Assembly: GCA_016721115.1 (NCBI GenBank)
Contig: JADKIW010000001.1
Location: forward strand, 4,169,501 to 4,233,500
Length of the DNA stretch: 64,000 nucleotides
Direction: 5' to 3'
Source: Candidatus Defluviilinea proxima
GTDB taxonomy: Bacteria; Chloroflexota; Anaerolineae; Anaerolineales; Villigracilaceae
Position 1 is the first letter of the stretch, and each line of letters opens with the position of its first letter. Positions 55,001 to 63,800 of the stretch are shown piece by piece. A model generated the notes under the pieces. It saw only the letters and a program-made list of their open reading frames with translations. It ran no database searches and was not told the origin of the DNA. Position numbers and translations under genes: made by a program.

Positions 55001-55279
55001 GTTCGCAATTGAAATACCGGGCTGAACACCTACCAGGTTATCTGCCCAAGCAGCATTGCTCATCGGGAACAAATTGGGGTTGAATATAGTAACGCTCAAC
55101 CGGGATATTCCACCAGATGTAATAGAGATCGGGGAGAATTCCTTATTAATTTCAGCCGAAAAGGAAAGGGTCTGAGCTTGAACTCCTTGCGGAAAAAGGA
55201 CCATTGAAAAAGCCAATACAAACAGGAGCACACCCCGCAAGTAAGACTTCACGTTAGGAATTATAGAATTTCTTTTCAT
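49016..55279 (-). CDS. Giant DUF11/SdrD-repeat surface protein with C-terminal sortase domain
   Basis: 2087 residues. A signal peptide (1-36, ending near GVQAQ) is followed by about seven DUF11-like Ig repeats (about 37-985) with recurring TPGTCT(I/V)xV and LxNTIPA patterns. Five SdrD_B/Cna-B-like repeats with Ca-binding-like DLDADGIQD span about 988-1565, and two more DUF11 repeats lie at about 1570-1890. A Gly-rich linker then leads to IPVTG (1919-1923), which resembles a sortase signal. The last about 145 residues are a sortase: His in VLTAHS (1997), Cys in LVTCDNY (2060) and Arg in LNRIVVRA. A stalk and its own transpeptidase in one chain suggests self-anchoring or cross-linking outside the cell. 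It ends convergent with the aminotransferase gene. Confidence 0.88.
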   Translation of the reverse strand: MKRNSIIPNVKSYLRGVLLFVLAFSMVLFPQGVQAQTLSFSAEINKEFSPISITSGGISRLSVTIFNPNLFPMSNAAWADNLVGVQPGISIANPVNLTNTCNGTVIAPANGTSLSLSGGSVPAQVGSTPGSCTVSIDVTSTTPGNLINTIPANGLSGTGGDGTITNTTPASATLRVGTVQSPLIQKLFTPNTMWVGETSQLTLAIYNADPNVALTQTTVTDNLPANVVLANPVSATTNSCGASATLTAISGSGSFTLNNAVVAPGSVCLITVNVTSTTPGAYVNAIPVGAVQTDQGVTNQGPALAPLNIQGVGLAKSFSPENFEAGSTTTLTITVQNPTSTPLTGVNLSDVLPGTVLTVVPGSANTTCGGTASTTLPRTVTLTGGTVPAGTTTTPGTCTITVQVTAPANATAESFLNTIPAGAMTTTQGITNILPATAPVTIYSTGAGVGAQKTFTPDTIQPGENSLLTITVTAPADSNLTNFSIVDNLPANVTISNSSPSSLSASCGPSAVLTAVTGSSSVSLTNGAILAGATCQINVYVTSTVAGVYTNTINPANVSNNEGQTLPGPITTDLTVQATSDFSVTKEFTPDVVGPNGISLLTISLTNTNSSPLINVSLLDTFPGDAVNGVVVAPVPNATTTCGSGVITAVPGAQSISMAGGTIPAQVGAIPGLCTITVNVQGRGAGSGFNTIPVVNVSGTIQGTSTVINPVADAVAPFTITDLSIGVVKGFNPLTVFGGSASTMSVQLVNPNNADLVGIAFTDNMPAGMIVANPVNPSVGTCGGAISATPDDGFFSFSGGSLAPFESCTLTLSITMTVNGNLTNTILANAVTTTNGARNPQPAEASLTNLPGASVSKSFSPNPINTGEYSLLTITITNTGNIPLTGMGLSDTLPGLLPTGLMIAGASAPAPVNNCGGTLTAVTGSQNIQLTGGSVDASSSCTIVVAVTSNVPGSYQNIIPTGSLSTSEGATNNSPATDTLVVLSAATASLGDLVWNDLNADGIQDGSETGIDGVTVNLYSSTGTLIATTTTSGGGLYLFDNLTPGDYYVEFIPPTGYVLSPQDQGGNDATDSDANTTTGITATTTLVAGENDLTWDAGVYQPASLGDRVWNDLDADGIQDGSETGIDGVTVNLYSSTGTLVATTTTSGGGLYLFDNLTPGDYYVEFIPPTGYVLSPQDQGGNDAADSDANTTTGITATTTLVAGENDLTWDAGVFQQPLASLGDRVWNDLDADGIQDGSETGIDGVTVNLYSSTGALVATTTTSGGGLYLFDNLTPGDYYVEFIPPTGYVLSPQDQGGNDATDSDANTTTGITATTTLVAGENDLTWDAGVYQPASLGDRVWNDLDADGIQDGSETGIDGVTVNLYSSTGTLVATTTTSGGGLYLFDNLTPGDYYVEFIPPTGYVLSSQNQGGDDAADSDANTTTGVTATTTLTSGENDLTWDAGVHQPLASLGNFVWNDLDADGIQDSGEAGINGVTVRLHASDGTVIATTTTTNGGQYLFSNLIPGDYYVEFVAPTGYLFSPQNQGGDDTADSDANTTTGVTATTTLIAGENDLTWDAGVFQQQNASSANKTITDTNLDATTGTNVAIGEIVTYQVSVVVPRGSFTNFQLVDTMERGLAFVGCDSIDSTGLTTDVVGSFTQICANPTADNTGQPVDVDRIVTFNFGTLSNNGQSDATLTVTYRAIVLNVGTNEDGTTLNNSAAFSWTGGSTTPAQVNVTIVEPDLQIEKTANVNFIANGSEATFTLTISHTTNSSTDAFDVVVTDILPTGLDYIAGSIDCTIGAQDPVECTFDNSNPAQPTIRARWDVFTRNGGNGQVRFRVIGNASIPANGSVTNIANVEWSSMPGDQTTPTSFSNPANIFATERYYDPADPQDLINVYDDSDTFTLTRLGSGGGGGGGGTTSNPRPPVVAGAFLIPVTGFAPNQVTVLDRASQQAYSPTGLTIEIPVINVKAGISGVALKDGNWDVSWLQDQAGWLEGTAYPTWEGNSVLTAHSVNKDGKAGVFSRLKSVKSGEYIFVYNNGYRYTYKVVSNTAVKPNDISVLAHEEKPYLTLVTCDNYDEKSGTYLNRIVVRALLVDVSRIK
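50580..52318 (-). repeat. Five tandem SdrD_B-type repeats, 345-351 bp each
   Basis: Repeat starts on the minus strand lie at 52318, 51973, 51622, 51277 and 50929. Each begins ASLGDxVWNDLDADGIQD and ends near ENDLTWDAGV. The first four copies are nearly identical at DNA level; the fifth is more diverged (GEAGINGVTVRLHASDGTVI). The high identity points to recent expansion or gene conversion, and the locus may vary in copy number. Confidence 0.9.
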
Positions 55280-55529
55280 TTACAAGACCTTTCCAGTCAA
55301 CATTGCCATATAAAAATTACCACTTTACATTTCTGTAAGGATTGTAGTGTTTCGGAGTTGAATTGTCAACTATCGAGACGATCGAAAAAAAGCCGTCATT
55401 TTCCCTTACATTCTTGCAAAGTGAATTACAAGACGATAATAAATCACACGAGTTACACCTCTTTTGGTCAATATCAAACAAGATAACTCTTCTTATATTT
55501 TGTATATATCCCAGTGATAAAATCCCTTC

Positions 55530-57086
55530 ATGCTTCCCGATTTCCGCGTTCGACAACGTGACTACCTACTTGAGCTTTCTCGCGCCCTCACCCAGGAACT
55601 TGATCTGGAAAAGTTACTGGCACGCATTTTGAAAATTTCCATCGAAATGCTCGCGGGGCAGGCCGGACTCATTGCCCTAAAAGAACAGGATGGCTGGCGC
55701 GTCGCAACTGCCCATGGAATTGCTCCAGCGTTCTTGAGCTATTTGACTCCGCTGTTGGCTGAAGAAAATGTCCGCGAATTGGATGTACGTGAGCTCAACC
55801 GTATGTTGAAAGAGCTGACCTACACAGCCAGTATGGGACTCCTCAATGGCACAGCCCTACCCCTCGCTGCACACGGACAGGTTATCGGCGTCATTTTCAT
55901 CTTCCGCAATTATCCCGACCTCTTCACACAGAACGATCGCATATTGCTCCAATCCTTTGCGGACCAGGCCGCCATTGCCGTATACAACGCCCGCCTCTAT
56001 GGACAAGTCTCTTTTGAGAAACAACGCCTCGACGCGCTCCTCGACTCAGCCGCAGATGGTATTTTGATCCTCAATGCAGACTTCACCATTGAACGCGCCA
56101 ACGATGCCTTTGAACGTATCTACGGAAAAACACACGACGAACTCGTCAACCTTCCTCACGATGAAGTGATACGGTGGGCAGGAGATCCACAAGGTTCCAC
56201 TTTAAAAGAAGCGATCTCAAATGGCTGGCCACTGACCCCAAATGCCACCTTGTATGTAGAAGGCGATCTCAAACGTGACCTTCCTACTCCACTCCCTGTT
56301 GGCGTGACGTACGCCCCATTGATCTCGCAAGACGGAAGGATCAGGAACATAGTTGTCAGCGTACGAGACATCACACACTTCCGTACAGCAGACGAGATCA
56401 AGGCAACCTTTATCTCAATCGTCAGTCATGAGCTTCGTACGCCTGTCGCCCTCATCAAGGGATATGCATCCACGTTACGGCGCGATGATGCCAAATGGGA
56501 TAAAGCCACGATCAGCGATTCGCTTGCCGTCATCGAAGAGGAGGCAGATCGCCTCAGCAAGATGATCGATGATCTGCTCGATGCATCTCGTTTGCAAGCA
56601 GGTGGGCTGAGTCTTAACCGTGCTGATGTTTCAGTACCCATTCTTGCCAAACGCATTGCTGAACGTTTCGCCACACAAACGAATAAGCACACGATCACCA
56701 CTGACTTCCCCGAAAACTTCCCCATCATCCTCGCAGACGAAACACGCATCCAACAAGTCATCTCCAATCTCGTATCGAATGCGCTCAAATATGCGGCAAA
56801 AGGCGAGATCAAGATCAGCGGACAGGTGCGCCCAGAACAGGTAATCATTTGTGTTTCAGATGAAGGGCCTGGCATCGAAGCCAAAGACTTACCACACATC
56901 TTCGACCGTTTCTATCGTTCGACGAAAGCTGTCAAGAACACCAAAGGAGCAGGGTTGGGACTTTACCTCGCACGTGCCATTGTGGAAGCACATGGCGGCC
57001 GTATCTGGGCGGACGCACCTTCCGCTTCAACCAACAACCCGAAGCTGGATTCGGGTGCGAGGATCTGTTTCTCCCTTCCACGTTAA
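55530..57086 (+). CDS. GAF-PAS sensor histidine kinase
   Basis: 518 residues, no membrane segment. GAF domain at about 15-155, PAS domain at about 165-285 (ILNADFTIERANDAFERIYG), HisKA with the classical SHELRTPVALIKGYA (His near 302), and HATPase_c with NLVSNALKYAA, DEGPGIE and GAGLGLYLARAI. It has no receiver and no adjacent response regulator gene. It is divergent from the giant surface-protein gene across about 250 AT-rich bases with no clear operator. No ribosome site is obvious at the ATG. Confidence 0.9.
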   Translation: MLPDFRVRQRDYLLELSRALTQELDLEKLLARILKISIEMLAGQAGLIALKEQDGWRVATAHGIAPAFLSYLTPLLAEENVRELDVRELNRMLKELTYTASMGLLNGTALPLAAHGQVIGVIFIFRNYPDLFTQNDRILLQSFADQAAIAVYNARLYGQVSFEKQRLDALLDSAADGILILNADFTIERANDAFERIYGKTHDELVNLPHDEVIRWAGDPQGSTLKEAISNGWPLTPNATLYVEGDLKRDLPTPLPVGVTYAPLISQDGRIRNIVVSVRDITHFRTADEIKATFISIVSHELRTPVALIKGYASTLRRDDAKWDKATISDSLAVIEEEADRLSKMIDDLLDASRLQAGGLSLNRADVSVPILAKRIAERFATQTNKHTITTDFPENFPIILADETRIQQVISNLVSNALKYAAKGEIKISGQVRPEQVIICVSDEGPGIEAKDLPHIFDRFYRSTKAVKNTKGAGLGLYLARAIVEAHGGRIWADAPSASTNNPKLDSGARICFSLPR

Positions 57087-57228
57087 TTTGTACTTTGGAC
57101 TCAGCCAGCTTTTCTGGAGCGAGCAAAAGAGAACGCTGTCAGGGTGGTAAAATCCATCGGAACTGAATCAGCCAACCCTGAGTCTGAAGCGGAACTTAAT
57201 CCAAAAAATAAAAATCGGAATTCTAACA

Positions 57229-58587
57229 ATGCCACAAACACAAATCGCATGTCCAAATTGCCGTCAAATGATCGCGGCGAACGTTGAGCAACTCTTTGAC
57301 GTGACGCAAGACCCACAAGCCAAGCAGAGACTGCTCGGCGGCGGCTCGAATGTTGCACGCTGTCCGCATTGCGGATATCAGGGGCGGCTGGCAAGCCCGA
57401 TCGTGTACCACGATAATGATAAGGAATTACTTCTCACATTTTTCCCGCCCGAGTTGAACGTGCCGTTGAACGAACAGGAAAGAATTTTCGGCCCGCTCAT
57501 CAAGAAAGTGACTGAAAGCCTGCCCGCTGAAAAACGCAAAGGATATTTGCTCAAGCCTGTTCCCAACCTCTCCTATGAATCAATGATCAAGTTGATCCTT
57601 GGCAAGGACGGCGTGACACCCGAAATGCTGAAAGAACAACAGGATCGCGTGCAGGTGATCGAGAGACTGATTCAAGCCAGCTCGAAAGACGTGCGAAGCG
57701 AGATCATCAAGCAGAACATTAACTTGTTCGACGAACAATTCTTTGCCTTATTCAGCCGCCTTGCGCAAAGCGCCGCAGGGAGCGGACAGCAACAGATCGC
57801 GCAATCCATGGTCGCTTTGCAAGACCAACTCCTTGAAGAGACCGAATTTGGCCGTCAGTTAAAGGAATCGGTTGGCGAGCTGGAAGCTGCCACCAAGACA
57901 TTGCAAGATGTAGGCAAGGGATTGACGCGTGAGAAATTGCTGGACATCGTCCTTGAATCACCAACCGATGCCCGCTTGCGTGCCTATGTAAACCTGGCTC
58001 GGGGTGGCATGGACTATCAGTTCTTCCAACTGCTCACTGAGAAAATCGAAAAAGCTTCCAGCGAAGATAAAGCGAAGTTCGAGTCAATGCGCGAGAAATT
58101 GCTCTCTTACACCAGTGACATAGATAAGCAAATGGAAGCACGCTACAAGCAAGCGCAAGACCTTGTAGAAAGCATTCTTGCGCAAGATGATGTGGTCAAG
58201 GCCATACAGGATAACGCACAGAACATTACACAAGATGTAGTGGACATTGCCAATCAGATGTTACGTCAGGCTTCGGAAAAGAATGATTATGCCCGCATGG
58301 GTAAACTGCAAAAGATGATCGAGTTCCTACGGCAGGCATCTACCCCACCAGAAGTGGAGTTTATTGAGCACCTGTTGGATGCACCCGATGACGCCACTCT
58401 TGAGCAGATGCTGGAAGCCAACAAGGATCTGGTCAATGACCAATTGATGGAAGCCATGATCGGGTTGGTGGCACAAGTAGACCAAGCCGCTGAACAGGGC
58501 AACCCTGAGGCACAAGCGCTGAGCGAAAAACTCAGTAAAGTGTATAAGATGGCTATGAAATTTTCGATGAAGAAGAATTTAGGATGA
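57229..58587 (+). CDS. CpXC domain protein
   Basis: 452 residues. The N-terminal CpXC domain has two CPxC pairs, CPNCRQ near residue 8 and CPHCGYQG near 45, which probably bind zinc. It continues to about residue 130 with LLTFFPPELNVPLNEQE. The rest is mainly helical with likely coiled coils (about 160-440), rich in Glu, Gln and Lys. The function of the family is unknown. It is followed immediately by a strong terminator. Confidence 0.85.
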   Translation: MPQTQIACPNCRQMIAANVEQLFDVTQDPQAKQRLLGGGSNVARCPHCGYQGRLASPIVYHDNDKELLLTFFPPELNVPLNEQERIFGPLIKKVTESLPAEKRKGYLLKPVPNLSYESMIKLILGKDGVTPEMLKEQQDRVQVIERLIQASSKDVRSEIIKQNINLFDEQFFALFSRLAQSAAGSGQQQIAQSMVALQDQLLEETEFGRQLKESVGELEAATKTLQDVGKGLTREKLLDIVLESPTDARLRAYVNLARGGMDYQFFQLLTEKIEKASSEDKAKFESMREKLLSYTSDIDKQMEARYKQAQDLVESILAQDDVVKAIQDNAQNITQDVVDIANQMLRQASEKNDYARMGKLQKMIEFLRQASTPPEVEFIEHLLDAPDDATLEQMLEANKDLVNDQLMEAMIGLVAQVDQAAEQGNPEAQALSEKLSKVYKMAMKFSMKKNLG

Positions 58588-58591
58588 ACCT

Positions 58592-58631
58592 AAAAGGCCC
58601 TAAAGGTTTGAGAAACCTTTAGGGCCTTTTT
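58592..58631. terminator. Bidirectional intrinsic terminator
   Basis: An 18-base perfect stem, AAAAGGCCCTAAAGGTTT (58592-58609) with its complement (58613-58630), has the loop GAG and T runs on both strands. It separates the convergent CpXC and PIG-L genes. Confidence 0.93.
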
Positions 58632-58632
58632 C

Positions 58633-59445
58633 TTATCGCAAACCTTCAAACAAATCAGTTTCCACTTTCCTTCCCCCATTGACCAAACTGAATGCCCGAT
58701 AAAAAGTCCCTTGCATGGCAAGGACGGCTGTCGCCGCATCTTCATGCATTTCAGCGAGAGCACCAAGTGTTGGGAGTTGACTCTGGTGGCATTGGATCAC
58801 CCGCCACGCGGCGTGGCAATGCTCAGCCATTTCAATGCGGGTTGTGACCATCCATTCTTTCCACGGGACTTCACCGCGCAATTGATCGTCCACAGGGAAG
58901 GTCATATCGCCCATAAAGGGTGCGACAAGATTGATAAAGCTCTCGCCGTCCACCATGTAGTAGAGTTTGGAAACGCGATGTGATGGTGAGCCTTCTGCGT
59001 CTTTGTAATTCGCGTCCGCCGCACAGACAATTGCCGCTGATGCAAATTGCCCGATGGCGATGTGATCGGGGTGACCGTAGTTGCCGTCGGGAGGGAATGT
59101 CACGATCACTTGCGGCTTGATGCGCCGAATATGTGTGACGATCTTGCTGATCGCTTCGGTGTGATCGGCATTGTCCACATCACCATCAATATAACCAAGA
59201 AAGTGGAGGCCGCTCATGCCGAGTTCTTTGACCGCGTTCTCCAACTCCTTCGTGCGGATTTGGCCGAGTCGGTCTGGACCTGGATTCTGCTCCTCGGGGC
59301 CGAACCAGCCTCGTTCTCCGCGTGAGGCGCAAACGAGATGAGTCTCAATTCCTTCGGCGGAATATTTGGCGAGCGTACCACCCATCCCCATGGATTCATC
59401 GTCAGGGTGGGCAAAGATGGCAAGTAGCTTTAGTGTATTGTCCAT
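58633..59445 (-). CDS. PIG-L family deacetylase
   Basis: 270 residues. Zinc/catalytic motif IFAHPDDESMGMGGTLAKY at the N terminus and the second metal motif GNYGHPDHIAIG near residue 125 identify the LmbE/PIG-L family, which removes N-acetyl groups from GlcNAc-containing compounds (mycothiol, bacillithiol or GPI-like precursors). The exact substrate is unknown. It begins six bases after the phospholipase-D-like gene ends, so the two are coupled. Confidence 0.92.
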   Translation of the reverse strand: MDNTLKLLAIFAHPDDESMGMGGTLAKYSAEGIETHLVCASRGERGWFGPEEQNPGPDRLGQIRTKELENAVKELGMSGLHFLGYIDGDVDNADHTEAISKIVTHIRRIKPQVIVTFPPDGNYGHPDHIAIGQFASAAIVCAADANYKDAEGSPSHRVSKLYYMVDGESFINLVAPFMGDMTFPVDDQLRGEVPWKEWMVTTRIEMAEHCHAAWRVIQCHQSQLPTLGALAEMHEDAATAVLAMQGTFYRAFSLVNGGRKVETDLFEGLR

Positions 59446-59451
59446 GATGTA

Positions 59452-60585
59452 TCACTCGTGAGCGTGAGAATAGACGCGCTGGAATTCCTGCATATATTGT
59501 TGGGCGATCTGTTCGTTATGGATAATGATGAGGTTCTCATCGTTCTTTTCTTCGGCGCTATTCGAGAAATTATAAGAACCAAACGCAACGATCTTTTCAT
59601 CGATGATGAACACCTTATGGTGCATCAAGCCTTCATTGCCGTCTTTCTTCACATCCAGATCTGCTTGAAGGAACGGATCATATTCGGTACCTGTGTTGCT
59701 CGCGATCTGTTCCTCATCCATGACACCTTTTACGGTGAGACCCTCCGCCGCTTTCTCACGGACAATATCGCCCAACTCATTGGACGTGAACGAATAGGCG
59801 AGGAAGTAGATACTGCTTTCGGCTTTGCTCAAAGCATCGTATAACGAATTGAGGACGTGGTCATCCGGTGAGAAGAATACTTCCAACTCCGTACCGTCAA
59901 TGGTGACCTTCGGGTTCGGCGTTTCGGCGACGACATCTGGCCCGAATTTATTATCTTCGAACATTTCTTTGAACTCAACAGAATAATCTTCTGCCACTTT
60001 TGTGGAGAAGACCCGCATCACATTGTTGTTGTCATCATAAGCACCCGAGTCGGTAAAGTTCATGGAACCCATCCAAACTTCGGAGCGGTCAATGACGATA
60101 AATTTATCGTGCATCAAGCCTTGCTGGTTATCACCAACGATCGGGATGCCTGCCTCGAGCATGGCCTGCACATCGGAACGGTCCATGTTCTCAGATTCCA
60201 TAACAGCACGGACGGTCACGCCGCGGTCATGTGCATTGATCAACGCGTAGCGGACGCTGTTCAAGCTGATACTGTAGGCCGCAACATCAATGCTCAGTTT
60301 CGCGTTATCAATCGCCTTGACCAAAGGTCCATCCACGCCACCCGTGCCTTGTGACGAAAAAGGATTGGCGGGATCGGTGAAGTACAACTCAAACCACGAG
60401 CCTTTGACTCCGTAACCAACTTGCAGGTCAATGGGAGTGAGGTCATCGCCAGGGACCGAAGTAGAATCGCCGCTTGGGACGGTTGTGCTATCCACAGGCG
60501 CAGATGTCGGTGTGCCATTTCCACAAGCGGACAGAATGAATGCAACGCCTATCAACAAATATAAAAAGCGAGATTTTGATTTCAT
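59452..60585 (-). CDS. Phospholipase D-like lipoprotein
   Basis: 377 residues. Lipoprotein signal with lipobox FILSACGN, a Ser/Thr/Pro-rich linker (about 22-50), then two PLD domains. The HKD motifs are MHDKFIVIDRSEVWMGSMNF and MHHKVFIIDEKIVAFGSYNF, both with the usual downstream G-S-x-N-F. Two motifs in one chain make a complete active site. It may act as a nuclease or phospholipase on the outer face of the membrane. It is upstream of and coupled to the PIG-L gene. Confidence 0.9.
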   Translation of the reverse strand: MKSKSRFLYLLIGVAFILSACGNGTPTSAPVDSTTVPSGDSTSVPGDDLTPIDLQVGYGVKGSWFELYFTDPANPFSSQGTGGVDGPLVKAIDNAKLSIDVAAYSISLNSVRYALINAHDRGVTVRAVMESENMDRSDVQAMLEAGIPIVGDNQQGLMHDKFIVIDRSEVWMGSMNFTDSGAYDDNNNVMRVFSTKVAEDYSVEFKEMFEDNKFGPDVVAETPNPKVTIDGTELEVFFSPDDHVLNSLYDALSKAESSIYFLAYSFTSNELGDIVREKAAEGLTVKGVMDEEQIASNTGTEYDPFLQADLDVKKDGNEGLMHHKVFIIDEKIVAFGSYNFSNSAEEKNDENLIIIHNEQIAQQYMQEFQRVYSHAHE

Positions 60586-60712
60586 AATTTACCTTGGAAA
60601 AATGCAGAATGTTGAATGGGATACAAGTGATGAAGTCAGGAGAATTGTATCGTAGGACTTCTACCAGCGGGGATGAATTTTTTGGGAGTAAAATTTACGA
60701 AAGATTCAGTTT

Positions 60713-60808
60713 AGACCTGACAGGTTTCCGCGTGGACAGACCCTGTCAGAATCATCACCCTTGCACGCGACTCGGTTGATCACGGCGTGCATAAAACCTG
60801 TCAGGTCT
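60713..60808. repeat. 15-bp inverted repeat flanking smaller palindromes
   Basis: AGACCTGACAGGTTT (60713-60727) and AAACCTGTCAGGTCT (60794-60808) are perfect complements. Each arm is itself nearly palindromic (ACCTGACAGGT). Between them are GACAGACCCTGTC and GCACGC/GCGTGC pairs. It lies just before the Roco-like gene and looks like a dispersed intergenic palindrome, though a regulatory role is possible. Confidence 0.55.
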
Positions 60809-60824
60809 GGAAAGATACATCACC

Positions 60825-63800
60825 ATGCCCAAAGACCAAGCATACCTCGAAGCAGAAAAGAAAATCGCAGAAGCCCTGAAATCGGGCGCAACGGAACTTG
60901 ACCTCAGCAATCAGCTTTCGGATTCAAAACTCACCAAATTGCCAAATTCTTTATGGCAACTCACCCAATTGACATCCCTGGATCTCTCCAATAATCAACT
61001 GACCACCCTACCAGACTCGCTCGGTCAACTCACGCAGTTGACATCCCTGGATCTCTCCAGCAATAAACTGACGATACTGCCAGACTCGCTGGGACAACTC
61101 ACGCAGTTGACAGAACTGAATCTCTCCGACAACCAACTGACGGCACTGCCAGACTCGCTCTCGCAACTCACGCAGTTGACAAACCTGAATCTCTCCAGCA
61201 ATAAACTGACGATACTGCCCAGCTTTCTCAATCGGCTCACCGAATTGAAAGAACTGTATCTTGATTGGAATAAGTTAAAAAGTGTACCTGAAGTAATACG
61301 CTATTTGAGAAGGCTAACCGAATTACAACTGGGAAATATGTCATTAGCGTCAATACCCGATTGGCTCGGAGAATTAGAAAATTTACAGAAACTCGGCGTC
61401 GATGGGAATGAATTAGTTGACCTACCAAATTCATTGTCCCGTTTAGTAAATTTGGAAGATTTCTGGCTAGGAGTTCCTTCACATGGAAATCCTATAAAAA
61501 AACTGCCACGATTTCTTCAATATTTGAAGAAACTCTCCTTTATCGGTGCCCCTGATTGCGAATTAACTGACCTGCCTGAGTGGTTAGTAGAACTAAAAAA
61601 TATAAAATTGCTTAGCTTAGCAAATAATCATTTCACTGAGATTCCTCCATTTATTGACAAACTTGAGAACTTAGAAGGAATATTCCTTGCAAATAACAAG
61701 ATTGTTAATCTCCCATCATCTCTCGCGAAACTTGAGCATTTGGACATGCTCCAACTCGACAACAACCCCCTCAACCCCGCCCTACAAAGCGCATACGCCG
61801 CTTGTAAAGTCAAGAATAATTATGAACCACTCTTTGCCTACCTGCGCAGTCTGGAACAAAATGCCGAGCCGCTCTACGAAGCCAAACTCGTTCTGGTCGG
61901 CGAAGGCGGGGTAGGAAAAACAACGCTGTTGAATGCATTGATGGGAAGGGAAGACCGAGCACCAAAGCAAGATGAAGTAACAACCCATGGGGTCAAAATT
62001 GATGTAAACGCTTTGCAATTGCAACATCCTGAAAAAACAGATGTCAAGATCCAACTCAACGCCTGGGATTTCGGCGGGCAGGAGGTGTATCGTGTCACGC
62101 ATCAGTTCTTCTTCAGCCGCCGTTCGCTCTACCTGCTGGTCTGGGAGCCGCGCCGCGGCGTTCAGCAATGTCAGGTGGAAGACTGGCTGAACATGATCCG
62201 CCTGCGAGTCGGGGATGAAGCACGTGTCATCATCGTCTCTACCAACAAAGAATCGGGCGGGCACATCGCGCGCATCGATAAACCTGTTTTCAGACAACAA
62301 TATGGGGATATGATCGTCGGCTTTCATGAAGTGGACAGCTTAGTCCCTGACCCAGCCACAGGCGAGATGGTTGGCATCGCCGAGTTGAAAAGACTCATCG
62401 CTGAGCACGCGGCTGGGTTGGAGCAAATGGGAATGGGCTTCAACAACGATTGGAAAGCCGCCCGTGATGAACTGCTCGCCCGCGAAGAGCCAAGAATCTC
62501 TTATACAGCATTTGCCAAAACCTGCGCCGATCACAGTTTGAGCGAGATCGATACAAGCACTTTGGCACACCTGATGCACGACCTCGGGTATATCGTCCAT
62601 TACAGCGAAGACGAGAAATTGCGCGACGATGTTGTGCTCAAACCTGAATGGCTGACCAAAGCCATCGGCTTTGTGCTGGAAGACCGCGTCACTGCCGAGC
62701 ACGAAGGTATTCTGCCTGACAATTACTTATATAAAGTGTGGCACGACCATTCTTTCAAAGGCGAACCGCAATACAATCCTGAGCTCTATCCGTTCTTCCT
62801 GCGTTTGATGGAGAAGTACGATGTTTCCTATCGTCTGCCCGAGGGGGATGCGAGTCTAGTGGCACAACATGTACCACAAATACAACCAACGACTTTACCA
62901 TGGCTGCCTGAGGAAGAACCAAAAGAAAATCAACGCAGGCTCGGCATGGTCTGTGTGATGGATGAAGCACCTCCAGGGTTAATTCCGTGGATGATTGTCC
63001 GTACACATGATTATGCTTATCCGATCGGTCAACACAGCCTGCACTGGCAAAAAGGAATGTTCCTGAAGAATGACCGTCACGGCGAAGCCATGCTCGTATT
63101 GCGCGGGCGTGAGTTCCACATGTATGCAGAAGCCGTCTGGCCCGAATACTTTATGAACGTCTTGCGTCAGCGGCTGAGCAAACTCATCACCGATAACTGG
63201 CCTGGCTTGGAAGGGCGCTATTCCTTCACCGTGCCTTGCAAGAACAATACATGTGAAGGTCGTTTTGAGATCGCAGCATTACGCGAATTTCTAAACGAAG
63301 GCGACGAGACCATCCGCTGCCAAAAATGCCGTGAACGCCAAAACATTATCGAATTGCTCTATGGCTTTGAAGACTATGATGTCCGCGAAAGGCTAACCGA
63401 AATTCAACGAACAGTTGAGCACGGCTTTGCAGATGTTGGCGATGCCTTTGAGAAACTACGCAGTCAAATTGCCAACAATGTCTTGGTCACAATGAAGGCA
63501 ATGGCAAACGAAGCCAAAAACGGTCCGCGTTTGTTCACGGTTGAGCCAGTCGACGGAAGATGGCAATGGATCAATAAGAAATATAAATTGCAGCTTTGGT
63601 GTGAAGCCGAAGATTGTCAACATCCTGTATATGATGGCTTGGGCATCTACGAATTCAAGATGACAAGCGAATGGCTTGCCCAAATTGCGCCATACGCCAA
63701 TTTCATCGTTGGCGTGATGAAAACCCTCTTGCCAATGGTTGCCCCGTCTGTGAATGTATTATTCGGCTCTGGCACATTTGACCAGTGGAAATACAAAGAC

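Noticed and set aside
50283..55025. Many plus-strand open frames opposite the giant surface protein
   Set aside because: They are antisense shadows of a repetitive Thr/Val/Asn-rich coding strand, without start sites or family matches.
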